This document shows positions 1 to 8,462 of a DNA stretch of 40,227 bases, in pieces. How positions within the stretch are numbered: the stretch's first letter is position 1; every line of letters begins with the position of its first letter. A program made the position numbers and the translations under genes. The DNA comes from Arenimonas sp. GDDSR-1. Lineage in GTDB: Bacteria > Pseudomonadota > Gammaproteobacteria > Xanthomonadales > Xanthomonadaceae. The notes under the pieces are model-generated. The model did not search any database and had not been told where the DNA came from. It worked only from the letters and a program-made list of their open reading frames with translations. Location: NCBI RefSeq assembly GCF_025980345.1, contig NZ_JAPDUI010000007.1:1-40227 (forward strand). The letters run 5' to 3'.

Positions 1-888
1 TCGTCTATTACTGCGTGGAATTCCGATGACCGCACATCATGGCTCGCCTCCCGCGTAAAGTCACGCAGCGTTGCTGACGAAGTGCTGCGCAAAATCGATG
101 CCTTGCGCGAGCGCTTTGATGTGGCCGAATACGGCCAGATTGACTACGGCGGTGAACGCTACCCGCTGCTGGCCCTGAAATCCCGCGGCTGGCGCGATGA
201 TCTTCCCGTGGCGCTGGTGACCGGCGGCGTGCACGGCTACGAAACCAGCGGTGTGCAGGGCGCTTTGGCGTTCATGGCTTCCCATGGCGGCGACTACACC
301 GGCAAGATCAACATTCTGCTGGCCCCGTGCGTGAGCCCTTGGGCCTACGAGCGCGTGCAGCGCTGGAACGCCGAAGCGCTCGACCCGAACCGTTCGTTTA
401 CCGGGCAGGGCGGAACGCAGGAATCGGCCGCGCTGATTCGCCTGCTAGCGCCGTATCAGGGCAGGGTGCTGCTGCACATCGACCTGCACGAAACCACCGA
501 CTCGGACGAAACCGAATTCCGCCCGGCCAAAGCCGCCCGCGATGGCGTGCCCTTCGTGCCCGGCGAAATTCCGGACGGCTTTTACCTGTGCGGCGATGAA
601 AAGAACCCGCAACTGGCGTTCCAGAGCGCGGTCAATTTAGCTGTGGCGGAAGTGACCCACATCGCGCCGAGCGATGCCAAGGGTGAGATCATCGGCTCAA
701 CGGTGGTGGCGCCGGGCGTGATTCTGTATGACTACAAAGCCCTCGGCCTGTGCGCCGGCATGACCGATGCACGCTTCACCACCACCACCGAAGTGTACCC
801 GGACAGCCCGCGGGCTACACCCGAGCAATGCAACGCCGCGCAGGTGGCGGCGGTGCGGGCGGCGATCGCCTTTGCCTTGGCGAACTGA
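1..888 (+). CDS. M14-family zinc metallopeptidase, 5' end cut by window
   Basis: Likely a zinc-dependent metallocarboxypeptidase or acyl-amino-acid deacylase-like enzyme of the M14 superfamily. The frame is open from base 1 and the earliest usable start inside the window (GTG at 82) has about 27 in-frame codons before it, so the gene almost certainly begins upstream. The zinc-binding HxxE lies in GGVHGYETSG. It is followed by DPNRSF, a DLHETTDSDETE stretch that carries the further zinc ligand, and a late TTEVYPDSP that could supply the catalytic Glu. No signal peptide can be judged because the N-terminus is missing. The stop lies 2 bases from the stop of the convergent CPBP gene. The exact substrate (peptide or acyl-amino acid) cannot be told from sequence. 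Confidence 0.8.
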   Translation, partial: SSITAWNSDDRTSWLASRVKSRSVADEVLRKIDALRERFDVAEYGQIDYGGERYPLLALKSRGWRDDLPVALVTGGVHGYETSGVQGALAFMASHGGDYTGKINILLAPCVSPWAYERVQRWNAEALDPNRSFTGQGGTQESAALIRLLAPYQGRVLLHIDLHETTDSDETEFRPAKAARDGVPFVPGEIPDGFYLCGDEKNPQLAFQSAVNLAVAEVTHIAPSDAKGEIIGSTVVAPGVILYDYKALGLCAGMTDARFTTTTEVYPDSPRATPEQCNAAQVAAVRAAIAFALAN

Positions 889-890
889 TC

Positions 891-1673
891 TCAGTCGGTA
901 CTGAGTACGGTATCGTTGCGCACCTTACGCAGCAGATACAGCCCGTACAGGAAATTCGGCAACACCAGCAGCATCGGAATGGCCCACTGGAAGTTCTGAC
1001 TCATGTCCACGGGGCTGGAATCCTTGGCGCCGGCCGACACCGCGAAGGTGCCGAAATCCCAGAGGGCGTGGTAGAGAATCGGCACCCACAGCGAGCCGGT
1101 GCGGATCAGCAGGGCAATCAACAGCACCCCGCTCATCATCGCCGTACCGGCCTGAACCACGGCATCGGTGAGTTGTCCGGTGGTAACCACATTGAGCACA
1201 TGCACGCCGCCGAACATCACGGTGGTCAGCACGATGGCCGGCCATAGTGCGAAGCGGCTGCGCAGGCCCTGGAACAGCACGCCACGGAACGCCCATTCCT
1301 CGGACAGGCCGACGATGAGGGTGTTGAGTCCCACGAACACCAGCGTGGACAGCGGCGGAAGGCCGGTCAGCACGGCCAGCAGGGCGAACATCAGCAGATA
1401 TATGGCCGGAAACCACAGCACGCGCAGCGAGCCGGTCGGTTTCGGGGCGACGAATTTCAGATCGCGCCAGCGCATGGCCAGGGTGACCAATGCCAATGCG
1501 GCCACCGCCATCACCAGATTCCAGCTGATGCCGTGGGTCAGGCCCTCGACCAGCGGCTTCTTGCTGCCGTCGCTGGCCCAGCGCATGCCGAACATGGTGA
1601 GCAGCAACCAGACCACCCAGGTGGCCAGTGCAATCCAGATCCGTTTTTTGTCGTGATTCCCCGTGTCCTGCAT
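891..1673 (-). CDS. CPBP-family intramembrane glutamic endopeptidase
   Basis: A multi-pass inner-membrane protein of the CPBP (Abi/Rce1-like) family, about 260 aa. The family signatures are all visible: EEWAFRG (the EExxxR catalytic motif), FGGVH (FxxxH) and HALWDF (HxxxD/N), between several hydrophobic segments. I chose the ATG at 1673 because a GGGGAA Shine-Dalgarno-like element sits 7 bases before it and the protein then begins MQDTGNHDKKR followed directly by the first membrane span. An upstream in-frame ATG pair at 1709 and 1706 would add 12 residues but has no visible ribosome site. CPBP members process prenylated proteins, bacteriocins or unknown membrane substrates; the substrate here is not deducible. 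It is divergent from the dimethylarginine hydrolase gene. Confidence 0.85.
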   Translation of the reverse strand: MQDTGNHDKKRIWIALATWVVWLLLTMFGMRWASDGSKKPLVEGLTHGISWNLVMAVAALALVTLAMRWRDLKFVAPKPTGSLRVLWFPAIYLLMFALLAVLTGLPPLSTLVFVGLNTLIVGLSEEWAFRGVLFQGLRSRFALWPAIVLTTVMFGGVHVLNVVTTGQLTDAVVQAGTAMMSGVLLIALLIRTGSLWVPILYHALWDFGTFAVSAGAKDSSPVDMSQNFQWAIPMLLVLPNFLYGLYLLRKVRNDTVLSTD

Positions 1674-1785
1674 GACGTTTCCCCGTATCGCGGCCGTGTC
1701 GGCCATCATTTACGACAAATGCTAGCACACGGACGGCGGGCCGTTGGGCGTCGCGACATTGTATGATTGAGGAAACTCCCGAACC

Positions 1786-1798
1786 GATGACGGTCATC
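1786..1798. repeat. 13-bp perfect inverted repeat before the DDAH start codon
   Basis: GATGAC-G-GTCATC is a perfect palindrome with 6-base arms. It lies between a possible -10 (TATGAT, 1762-1767) and the ATG at 1804, where a Shine-Dalgarno would be expected and is not seen. It could be an operator or a short RNA hairpin, or it could be chance. Confidence 0.4.
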
Positions 1799-1803
1799 CG
1801 AAC

Positions 1804-2580
1804 ATGTCTGAAATGCACGCCCTCTGCCGCGCCGTCAGCCCAGCCATCGCCGATTGCGAGCTGAGTTTCATCGGCCGCGAACCGATCAACGTGGCGTTGG
1901 CACATCGGCAGCACATGGAATATGTCCTGTGCCTTGGAAAGCTGGGCGCTAAGGTCATCGAGCTGCCGGCCGAGCCGACCTTGCCCGATTCGGTGTTCGT
2001 GGAAGACACCGTTTTATTGTTCGATGAACTGGCGGTGCTGACCCGCCCGGGTGCCGAAAGCCGGCGCGCGGAAGTCGACGCCATTGCGCCGGCCGTGCGG
2101 GCGGTGCGCAAACAGGTAGAGCGCATCAGCGCGCCGGGAACGATTGACGGCGGCGATGTGCTGCGCATCGGCCGCCGCGTGTTCGTCGGGCTGTCGCAGC
2201 GCAGCAACCAGGCGGCGATTGATCAGCTGGCCGACATTCTGAAGCCCTACGCATACACGGTGACTGCCGTGCCAATGCAGGACTGCTTGCACCTGAAATC
2301 AGCGGTGACCGCATTGTCCGATGACACCGTACTGATCAATCCGGAGTGGGTGGATGCCGCTTATTTCAAAGAATACCGACAGATTCGCGTGGATGAACAC
2401 GAGCCGCACGCCGCCAATGTGGTGCGCATCGGCAGCGCCATCCTGATGCCCTCGGCGTTTCCGAAAACGCAAGCCCGCATCGCCTCGGCCGGTTATGCCG
2501 TCACCGCCGTGGACGTGTCCGAGTTGCAGAAAGCCGAGGGTGCGGTAACCTGTTGCAGTGTCCTGTTCACGGGGGAGTGA
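1804..2580 (+). CDS. N(G),N(G)-dimethylarginine dimethylaminohydrolase (DDAH)
   Basis: Guanidine-modifying enzyme predicted to hydrolyse asymmetric dimethylarginine to citrulline and dimethylamine (EC 3.5.3.18). At 258 aa it matches the size of the Pseudomonas aeruginosa enzyme. Visible family features are EDTVLLFDE, the TIDGGDVLRIGR loop, VFVGLSQRSN, the CLHLKSAVTAL segment with the catalytic His, and the C-terminal GAVTCCSVLF with the nucleophilic Cys. No clear ribosome site precedes the ATG; a 13-bp palindrome sits there instead. The stop overlaps the next gene's ATG, which suggests translational coupling to the DUF2189 membrane protein. The related arginine deiminase is larger and has a different active-site context, so DDAH is preferred; citrullinase-type relatives remain possible. 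Confidence 0.88.
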   Translation: MSEMHALCRAVSPAIADCELSFIGREPINVALAHRQHMEYVLCLGKLGAKVIELPAEPTLPDSVFVEDTVLLFDELAVLTRPGAESRRAEVDAIAPAVRAVRKQVERISAPGTIDGGDVLRIGRRVFVGLSQRSNQAAIDQLADILKPYAYTVTAVPMQDCLHLKSAVTALSDDTVLINPEWVDAAYFKEYRQIRVDEHEPHAANVVRIGSAILMPSAFPKTQARIASAGYAVTAVDVSELQKAEGAVTCCSVLFTGE

Positions 2581-3356
2581 TGGCGGAAGACCGTAGCGAA
2601 TTGCCCTTCGTTGCCGAGTGCAATGAGGTGCCGTGGAAGGCACCGTTTGCCTGGCTGGCCGCCGGTTGGCAGGATCTGAAGCGCACACCGCGGCTGACTC
2701 TGACCTACGGCCTGATCATCTTCGCGGTCAGCTGGGCGGTGTCGTTGTTCGCCTGGTGGCTCGGGCGTTTCGCGCTGTTGGCGGCCCTGCTGTCGGGCTT
2801 CATTTACATCGCGCCGATGCTGGCCATCGGTCTGCATTCGGTCAGCAAGGATCTTGAAAGCGGGCGGCGCGTCAGTTTCCGGCGCTCCTCCAAACACATG
2901 GCCCGCGTGCTCGGGCAGGGCGCGGTGTATGCGCTGATTCTGCTGGTGGTGCTGTTCATCTGGTCACGTTCCGGCATGATGCTTTACGCCTTCTTTCCGG
3001 TGGAAGAGGGCAACCGCACGGTGCTGCTGGAATTCCTCGCGGTCGGCTCGCTGATCGGCACAGGCTTCGCCGCGCTGATTTTCGCCACCGCCGCGCTGTC
3101 TTTGCCGATGATCGTCGACAAGGACGCCGACATGGTCACCGCGTGTCTGTCGAGCGTGCATGCGGTGCTTCGCAACAAACCGGCCATGGCGGTCTGGGCC
3201 GCATGCATCGTGGCCCTGACCGGATTGGGGTTCGCCACCGGCTATGTCGGTTTCATCGTGATCATGCCCTGGCTGGCATTCTCGGCCTGGCACGCCTATC
3301 ACCAGATCCTGCGGACCGAGCCTTGGCCGCACCTGGCCGACATCACGGACGAATGA
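2580..3356 (+). CDS. DUF2189-type integral membrane protein
   Basis: A 258-aa membrane protein of unknown function that resembles the DUF2189 family. The N-terminal part reads APFAWLAAGWQDLKRTPRLT, the characteristic entry motif, followed by about six hydrophobic helices: around residues 43-60, 65-85, 115-135, 150-180, 205-220 and 222-240. The start chosen is the ATG that overlaps the preceding stop as ATGA, with GGGGGAG just upstream inside the DDAH gene. An in-frame upstream start at 2553 lies wholly within DDAH and is less likely. The 3' end overlaps the convergent carboxypeptidase by 14 bases. The coupling to DDAH suggests a shared process, possibly membrane handling of methylated arginines, but this is only inference. 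Confidence 0.8.
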   Translation: MAEDRSELPFVAECNEVPWKAPFAWLAAGWQDLKRTPRLTLTYGLIIFAVSWAVSLFAWWLGRFALLAALLSGFIYIAPMLAIGLHSVSKDLESGRRVSFRRSSKHMARVLGQGAVYALILLVVLFIWSRSGMMLYAFFPVEEGNRTVLLEFLAVGSLIGTGFAALIFATAALSLPMIVDKDADMVTACLSSVHAVLRNKPAMAVWAACIVALTGLGFATGYVGFIVIMPWLAFSAWHAYHQILRTEPWPHLADITDE

Positions 3357-5097
3357 CGGTATCCGTGCGCCGCACCGGATACAGCCGGTAGCGGGTGTCC
3401 CAAGATGCGTGGCGCTGGGCGAAGAAATCCAGACGCTGCTGCGGGGATTCGGCAAAGGCCTTGTCTTCGGCCAGCCGTTTTTCGAACGCGGCCTTGATTG
3501 CCGGATCCTTGAGCATGTCGCGTGCCACCGCTTCGGCCACATAGTCTTCCATGTATTCCTTGCGCTCGAAGTGGTTGTTGAACAGGCCCCAGGCCAAATA
3601 CGAATCCGGGGCTTCCGGTTCCAGCAGCGCCATCACCAGCCGCACTTTCGGCTGGGCGATCGGCACGAACAGGGTGCCGGCCGGGATGTCGCTCCGGGCG
3701 GCCTGCCATTTTCCGGTCACCGTGAGCGTCTGGTGGCTCTCGAACGGCACTTTGGCGAAGGCCGCGGTCTCGGCACGGTATTCGGAAACGGCCACGGTCT
3801 GTGCGGTGTTCATCGGCGTGAATGCGATGCCATGCCGGGCCAGTTGCGGTCCGAGCCGTGCCGCATACATGGGCGGAATCAGGTAGCCGCCGCGCGGCGC
3901 GGTCACGGTCAGCTTCGGCTGGATGTCGTCGAACAAGGGCAGTTTCCAGACCTCCGGCGTGTTCTCGTCATAGCGCGTCATCAGCCCGCCGGACACCGCC
4001 GAGGGCGTGCGCGTGTAGGCGTAGCCGAGGAAGTCGATGGGGCGCGCCTTCGGGCTGTTGGTGTAATCCAGCACCACCGGTTGTCCGCCCAGTTTTGCGG
4101 CGGCGGCATCGGCCGCACGCGCCTGCGTCTGCCACGCCTTGGCGTTGCCGGCCACCTGCGTCAGCATGGCGCGGATGCTGCGGGCGGTGGCGTCCACGCG
4201 CTGCGGATAGGTTTTCCAGGAATGGGTCTCCACCAGCACGCCGAAGCGGTTGCGCAGCAGAAAATAGCCGGTCGAGAACCGCGGGGTGGAAACGCCATCG
4301 GCGAAACCCGAGGCCGGGTTGTCGTTCTCGATGAAGGACGGGTAGTAGGGCAGCGGCAGGCTACCGCCCCGGCGCAGATCTTCCAGCACGCCGTCCTGGA
4401 ACTGCCGGCCGACGGTCTGCAGACCGGCATCGCCGGCGAATTTGGGCTCCACCTGCACCGAAATGTCATGACGGAACTGGGCGCCGTCGGTCACATGCAG
4501 ATCGACATAGAACAGCGGATCCCATGCGTTGACCAGATCCAGCATGTGCTGCATTTCCGGCGCGTCGGCTTTCATGTAATCGCGGTTGAGGTTGAAGTTC
4601 TGGCCGGTGGTACGCCAGCCCATTTCGGCCGGACCGCGCTGGTTCGGGCGGTTCCAGGCCGCGAAGCGCTCGTGACCGTCAACATTGAACACCGGTACGA
4701 ACAGCAGGACCTGTTTGTGCAGCGGCGAGTCCGCGCCGGGTTGCTCCAGCAGTTCGCGCAGTACGCGGAAGCCGGCGTCCTTGCCGTCGATTTCACCGGC
4801 ATGGATGCCGCCTTGGAACAGCACCACCGGCAGATCGGCGCGTCGCGCCTGTTCCGGACCCAGTACCCCATCGGCATTGGCGCTCAGCGCCCACATCGGG
4901 CGGCCCTCCGGGCTGGTGCCGAATGGGAAACAGCGGACCTGCTTCGGGTAGGCGATCTGGAAATCCCGGCACAGGCGCTCGACTTCGGCATAACGGCCGG
5001 TTTCCCGGTAATCGCTGCGCTCGGCATGGGTGCGCAGATCGGCGGCGGGCAGGGGCGAAGCGGCCAGCAGGGCGGCAAGGACGACGGAAGCTCTCAT
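3343..5097 (-). CDS. exported M14-family zinc carboxypeptidase
   Basis: A secreted or periplasmic metallocarboxypeptidase of 584 aa. It begins with a typical signal peptide (MRASVVLAALLAASPLPAAD, cleavage probably after PAA). The zinc site is GGIHAGEIDG (H99, E102) with the third ligand in DLHVTDGAQFRHD. The expected NLNRDYMKAD substrate loop is present, and LVETHSWKTYPQR is a plausible catalytic-Glu region. About 200 residues follow the peptidase domain, as in large M14 relatives with a C-terminal accessory domain. The frame is open about 170 codons upstream, but that part lies antisense to the acyltransferase and the signal peptide fixes the start at 5097. It is divergent from the acyltransferase gene and overlaps the end of the DUF2189 gene. 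Confidence 0.87.
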   Translation of the reverse strand: MRASVVLAALLAASPLPAADLRTHAERSDYRETGRYAEVERLCRDFQIAYPKQVRCFPFGTSPEGRPMWALSANADGVLGPEQARRADLPVVLFQGGIHAGEIDGKDAGFRVLRELLEQPGADSPLHKQVLLFVPVFNVDGHERFAAWNRPNQRGPAEMGWRTTGQNFNLNRDYMKADAPEMQHMLDLVNAWDPLFYVDLHVTDGAQFRHDISVQVEPKFAGDAGLQTVGRQFQDGVLEDLRRGGSLPLPYYPSFIENDNPASGFADGVSTPRFSTGYFLLRNRFGVLVETHSWKTYPQRVDATARSIRAMLTQVAGNAKAWQTQARAADAAAAKLGGQPVVLDYTNSPKARPIDFLGYAYTRTPSAVSGGLMTRYDENTPEVWKLPLFDDIQPKLTVTAPRGGYLIPPMYAARLGPQLARHGIAFTPMNTAQTVAVSEYRAETAAFAKVPFESHQTLTVTGKWQAARSDIPAGTLFVPIAQPKVRLVMALLEPEAPDSYLAWGLFNNHFERKEYMEDYVAEAVARDMLKDPAIKAAFEKRLAEDKAFAESPQQRLDFFAQRHASWDTRYRLYPVRRTDTVIRP

Positions 5098-5172
5098 GAT
5101 AAAATGCCGGTAACGGGGTGATGCCAGTATAGCCAACTCGGCGCCCGTTCCCCATCTCCGCCAAGGCCTGTC

Positions 5173-6066
5173 ATGCTTGCCCGAATTCCGTTGCTGCTGC
5201 GCGTTCCGCTGATTTATCTGTTGATTGCCGCCAACACCGTGATCCGGGTGTCGCTGCTGCTGCTGTGCGCGCTGCTCAAGGCGCTGCTGCCGGTAAAAAC
5301 CCTGCAAAGCCTGCTGGACCGCTGGATCATCGGCTTGGCCGAAGCCTGGATCGCCTTCAACAGCTGGATGATGGATCATCTGACCACGCTGCAGGTGCAT
5401 TACCGCGAAGACGGTGCGCTTGCCACCGACGGCCATTATCTGGTGCTGTCCAACCACCAGAGCTGGGTCGATATCCTGGTGCTGCAGAAGGTATTCAACA
5501 AACGCATTCCGTTCATGCGTTTTTTCCTGAAAAAGGAACTGATCTGGGTGCCGATGCTGGGCCTGGCCTGGTGGGCGCTGGATTTTCCGTTCATGCAGCG
5601 CCACACCAAATCACAGCTGCAGAAACGCCCGGAACTGGCTGGAAAAGACATCGCGGCGACCCGCAAGGCCTGTGAGAAATTCCTCGGCAAGCCGGTGTCG
5701 ATCATGATTTTTCCCGAAGGCACCCGATTCACGGCGGTCAAGCACGACCAGCAGCAGGCACCGTTGTCCAATCTGCTGAAACCGAAATCGGGCGGCATGG
5801 CCTACGCCTTGGATGCCATGGGCCGCGGCCTGCATGCCATCCTGGATGTGACCCTGCATTATCCAAACGGCATTCCGGGCATGGCCGATCTGATTGCCGA
5901 CCGCATCAAACAGGTGCATGTCGATGTCCGCCTGCGCCCGATACCGGAGGCCCTGCGCGCCGGCGATTACGAAAATGACCGGGCGTTCCGGGCCCAGTTC
6001 CAGCAATGGATGAACGGCCTGTGGCAGGACAAGCAGCAGATCATGGACGGATTTTCCGGGCGGTAG
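5173..6066 (+). CDS. membrane acyltransferase, YihG/PlsC-like
   Basis: A lysophospholipid or 1-acylglycerol-3-phosphate type acyltransferase, 297 aa. The catalytic HX4D motif is NHQSWVD (H95, D100) and the acceptor-binding motif is FPEGTR (residues 180-185). Two hydrophobic segments at about 5-45 and 120-140 fit the E. coli YihG/plant LCLAT-like subfamily better than the shorter PlsC. The role would be phospholipid acyl-chain remodelling at the inner membrane. It stands alone, divergent from the exported carboxypeptidase and followed by a separate promoter. The precise acyl donor and acceptor are not readable. Confidence 0.85.
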   Translation: MLARIPLLLRVPLIYLLIAANTVIRVSLLLLCALLKALLPVKTLQSLLDRWIIGLAEAWIAFNSWMMDHLTTLQVHYREDGALATDGHYLVLSNHQSWVDILVLQKVFNKRIPFMRFFLKKELIWVPMLGLAWWALDFPFMQRHTKSQLQKRPELAGKDIAATRKACEKFLGKPVSIMIFPEGTRFTAVKHDQQQAPLSNLLKPKSGGMAYALDAMGRGLHAILDVTLHYPNGIPGMADLIADRIKQVHVDVRLRPIPEALRAGDYENDRAFRAQFQQWMNGLWQDKQQIMDGFSGR

Positions 6067-6088
6067 CGGTCAAAAAGCGCCGTTCTGC

Positions 6089-6117
6089 TTGTTCGGCCCA
6101 TGGGGCTGCCTTAGAAT
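6089..6117 (+). promoter_or_regulatory. candidate sigma-70 promoter for the TolB-like/TPR gene
   Basis: A -35-like TTGTTC at 6089-6094 is separated by exactly 17 bases from a -10-like TAGAAT at 6112-6117, in the gap between the acyltransferase and the TPR gene. The predicted transcript would start near 6124, about 30 bases before the chosen ATG. Recognised by eye only. Confidence 0.45.
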
Positions 6118-6154
6118 GAAACGCAGAATCATCCAGGGACAGGGAACCGGGGAC

Positions 6155-8347
6155 ATGGGACTCATCAGCGAGTTGAAACGCCGGAACGTGTTCCGCATGA
6201 GCGGCCTGTATCTGGTCGCGGCCTGGCTGATCATCCAGGTCGCCAACAACATCCTGCCCGTGTTCGGCACCCCGCCGTGGGTGCTGAAGACCCTGATCAT
6301 CACGCTCGCAATCGGTCTGCTGCCGGTCATCGTCCTATCCTGGGCGTTTGAATTCACCCACGAAGGCCTGAAACGCGACGCCGAGGTAGACCCCGGCAGC
6401 ACGGAGGCCCGGAATACGGCACGCCGACTCAATCACTTGCTGATCGGCGTTCTGGTGCTGGCCCTGACGTATTTCGCCATTGATAAATTCATCATCGGCC
6501 GGGTGCCGGTGCCGGATAAGGCTCTGGCCGTCGCCGTGCAGAAAGCCGCCGCCCAGCAGGAACGGCCGTCGATTGCGGTGCTGCCGTTCGACAACCGCAG
6601 TGCGGTGGCCGAGGATGCGTTCTTCGTGGACGGCATGCACGACGACATCCTGACCCAGCTGTCCAAGATCAGCGGTCTGAAGGTGATTTCGCGGACTTCG
6701 GTCGAGTCCTTCCGCGACAGCAAACTTCCGATCCGCGACATCGCCCGCAAACTCGGGGTGAAAACCATTCTCGAGGGCGGCGTCCAGCGCGGCGGCAACC
6801 GCGTGCGCATCAACATGCAGCTGATCGACGCCGAAACAGACACCCATCTGTGGGCGGAAACCTACGACCGTGAACTTACTGCCGAGAACATCTTCGCCAT
6901 CCAGAGCGAGGTGACCGCCGCCATCACCGGGTCGCTGAAGACGCAGCTGAGTCCGGTCGAGAAAGCCCGCATGGCCGATATCCCGACGAACAGTCTGCCG
7001 GCCTGGGAGGCCTATCAGTTGGGCCGCCAGCGCATGGCCAAGCGGACCTCCGAAGCCCTGACCGATGCCATCGGCTTTTACCGGAAAGCCATCGCGCTCG
7101 ATCCGAAATTCACCCTGGCGCATGTCGGGCTGGCGGATGCCATTCTGTTGGAGATCAACTACAGCGGCACCGATCTGGCGGAAAGTACCGAGAAAGCCGA
7201 GCAATCGATTGCCACGGCCATGCGTCTGGATCCGAATTCCGCCGAGGTCTGGACCACGGCAGCCAGCATTGACAGTTACCGCGGGCAATTTGCCGCGTCC
7301 GAGCCCAAATTCCGTAAAGCCATTGGGTTGAACCCCAACTATGCCACCGCCTATCATTGGTTCGGCAGCATGCTGTCCAATGCCGGCCGTATCGATGAAT
7401 CCATCGTCAATGTGAAAAAGGCGCTGGAGCTCGATCCGCTGTCGGCCATCATCAATGGCGACCTCGCCGCCAAATACGAACAGACCGGGCGCTTTGATGA
7501 GGCGATTGCCGGATACCAGCGCGTCATCGAAATCGATCCGGCCATGGCCCTGCCTTACTACAACAAGGCCATTCTGTTGGCCTATGCGCGCCGCGATTTC
7601 ATTTCCGCGGTGCCATTGCTCGATAAGGCGTATGCGCTGGATTCAGGCAACCCCTACATTCCGATGTTCGCGACCGTCATCCGTGCCGATCTGCTGGACG
7701 ATGAAGGCAGTCTGCGCCTGCTTGCGGCCCAGCGCGCCAAGTATCCGGACATTCCGGTAGTGCGGGAAGGCCAGGCCTATGTCAGCCTTTACCGGGGCCA
7801 GACCGCGGCTGCCGAGGCTTATGCCCGCGAAGTCGTCAAGATGAATCCGCAAAGCGCCAGCGTATTGGCCGATTTCCTCATGCGCCGTGGCGATTATGCC
7901 GGTGCGCGGGCCTTGCTCCTCAAAACCCAGCCGGAGTTATGGAAACCGGACGTCCAGGTGAATTTCAACAATGCCCGCGAAGTCATCGCCCTGGCGGCGG
8001 TTCTGTACAGGACCGGGGAGAAGGCACAGGCCGAGCGATTGCTCAGCAGTGCGGAAGTATTGACCCGTTCGCCGAATGCCCGCCTCGGGTTTTTCGGTTA
8101 TGGCCCGATGGATGCCACGATCGCGGCCATCCGCGGTGACAAGAGGCTGGCGTTGGATCGTCTGAAGGCGGCCTATGCCGAAGGCTGGCGCGGGCCGTTC
8201 TGGCGCTATTACCGCGATTTCGATCCCAGCTTCGCGGATATCCGCGACACGCCGGAATTCAAGGCGATTTTTGCCGATATCGATCGCGATATGCGCCAGC
8301 AGGCCGCACGGCTGTCTGCCCAACCGAAAGGTTCGCTGTTCCAGTAA
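6155..8347 (+). CDS. membrane-anchored TolB-like/FlgO-type and tetratricopeptide repeat protein
   Basis: A 730-aa protein of a type common in proteobacteria and often annotated as adenylate-cyclase-like TPR protein, although no cyclase domain is present. The order is: a short cytosolic start (MGLISELKRRNVFRM); two hydrophobic helices at about 15-35 and 43-66; a third at about 95-113; a TolB-like/FlgO domain at roughly 130-270 starting RPSIAVLPFDN and containing HLWAETYDREL; and then a long helical TPR array from about 300 to 600 with repeated ALDP, GLNP, ELDP and EIDP motifs. The ATG at 6155 was chosen over the upstream in-frame start at 6089 because it matches the usual ELKRRNVFR beginning and the upstream start overlaps the putative promoter. 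It may be a scaffold or sensor; no function is established. Confidence 0.8.
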   Translation: MGLISELKRRNVFRMSGLYLVAAWLIIQVANNILPVFGTPPWVLKTLIITLAIGLLPVIVLSWAFEFTHEGLKRDAEVDPGSTEARNTARRLNHLLIGVLVLALTYFAIDKFIIGRVPVPDKALAVAVQKAAAQQERPSIAVLPFDNRSAVAEDAFFVDGMHDDILTQLSKISGLKVISRTSVESFRDSKLPIRDIARKLGVKTILEGGVQRGGNRVRINMQLIDAETDTHLWAETYDRELTAENIFAIQSEVTAAITGSLKTQLSPVEKARMADIPTNSLPAWEAYQLGRQRMAKRTSEALTDAIGFYRKAIALDPKFTLAHVGLADAILLEINYSGTDLAESTEKAEQSIATAMRLDPNSAEVWTTAASIDSYRGQFAASEPKFRKAIGLNPNYATAYHWFGSMLSNAGRIDESIVNVKKALELDPLSAIINGDLAAKYEQTGRFDEAIAGYQRVIEIDPAMALPYYNKAILLAYARRDFISAVPLLDKAYALDSGNPYIPMFATVIRADLLDDEGSLRLLAAQRAKYPDIPVVREGQAYVSLYRGQTAAAEAYAREVVKMNPQSASVLADFLMRRGDYAGARALLLKTQPELWKPDVQVNFNNAREVIALAAVLYRTGEKAQAERLLSSAEVLTRSPNARLGFFGYGPMDATIAAIRGDKRLALDRLKAAYAEGWRGPFWRYYRDFDPSFADIRDTPEFKAIFADIDRDMRQQAARLSAQPKGSLFQ

Positions 8348-8462
8348 GCGTTTGAACCGGTGCTGACCGAGCGGCGGAGTCGGCGCCGAAACGATGGGAA
8401 CGCGCCGTCAAACCCGTCATACTATGCAGGTTGCGCCCCAGGCGCGGTTTTCCGGATCACCG

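Noticed and set aside
3409-5121. 570-codon open frame opposite the exported carboxypeptidase
   Set aside because: Shadow of a gene with signal peptide and full zinc site on the other strand.
5098-5604. N-terminal extension of the minus-strand carboxypeptidase frame
   Set aside because: It is antisense to the acyltransferase and the signal peptide marks the start at 5097.
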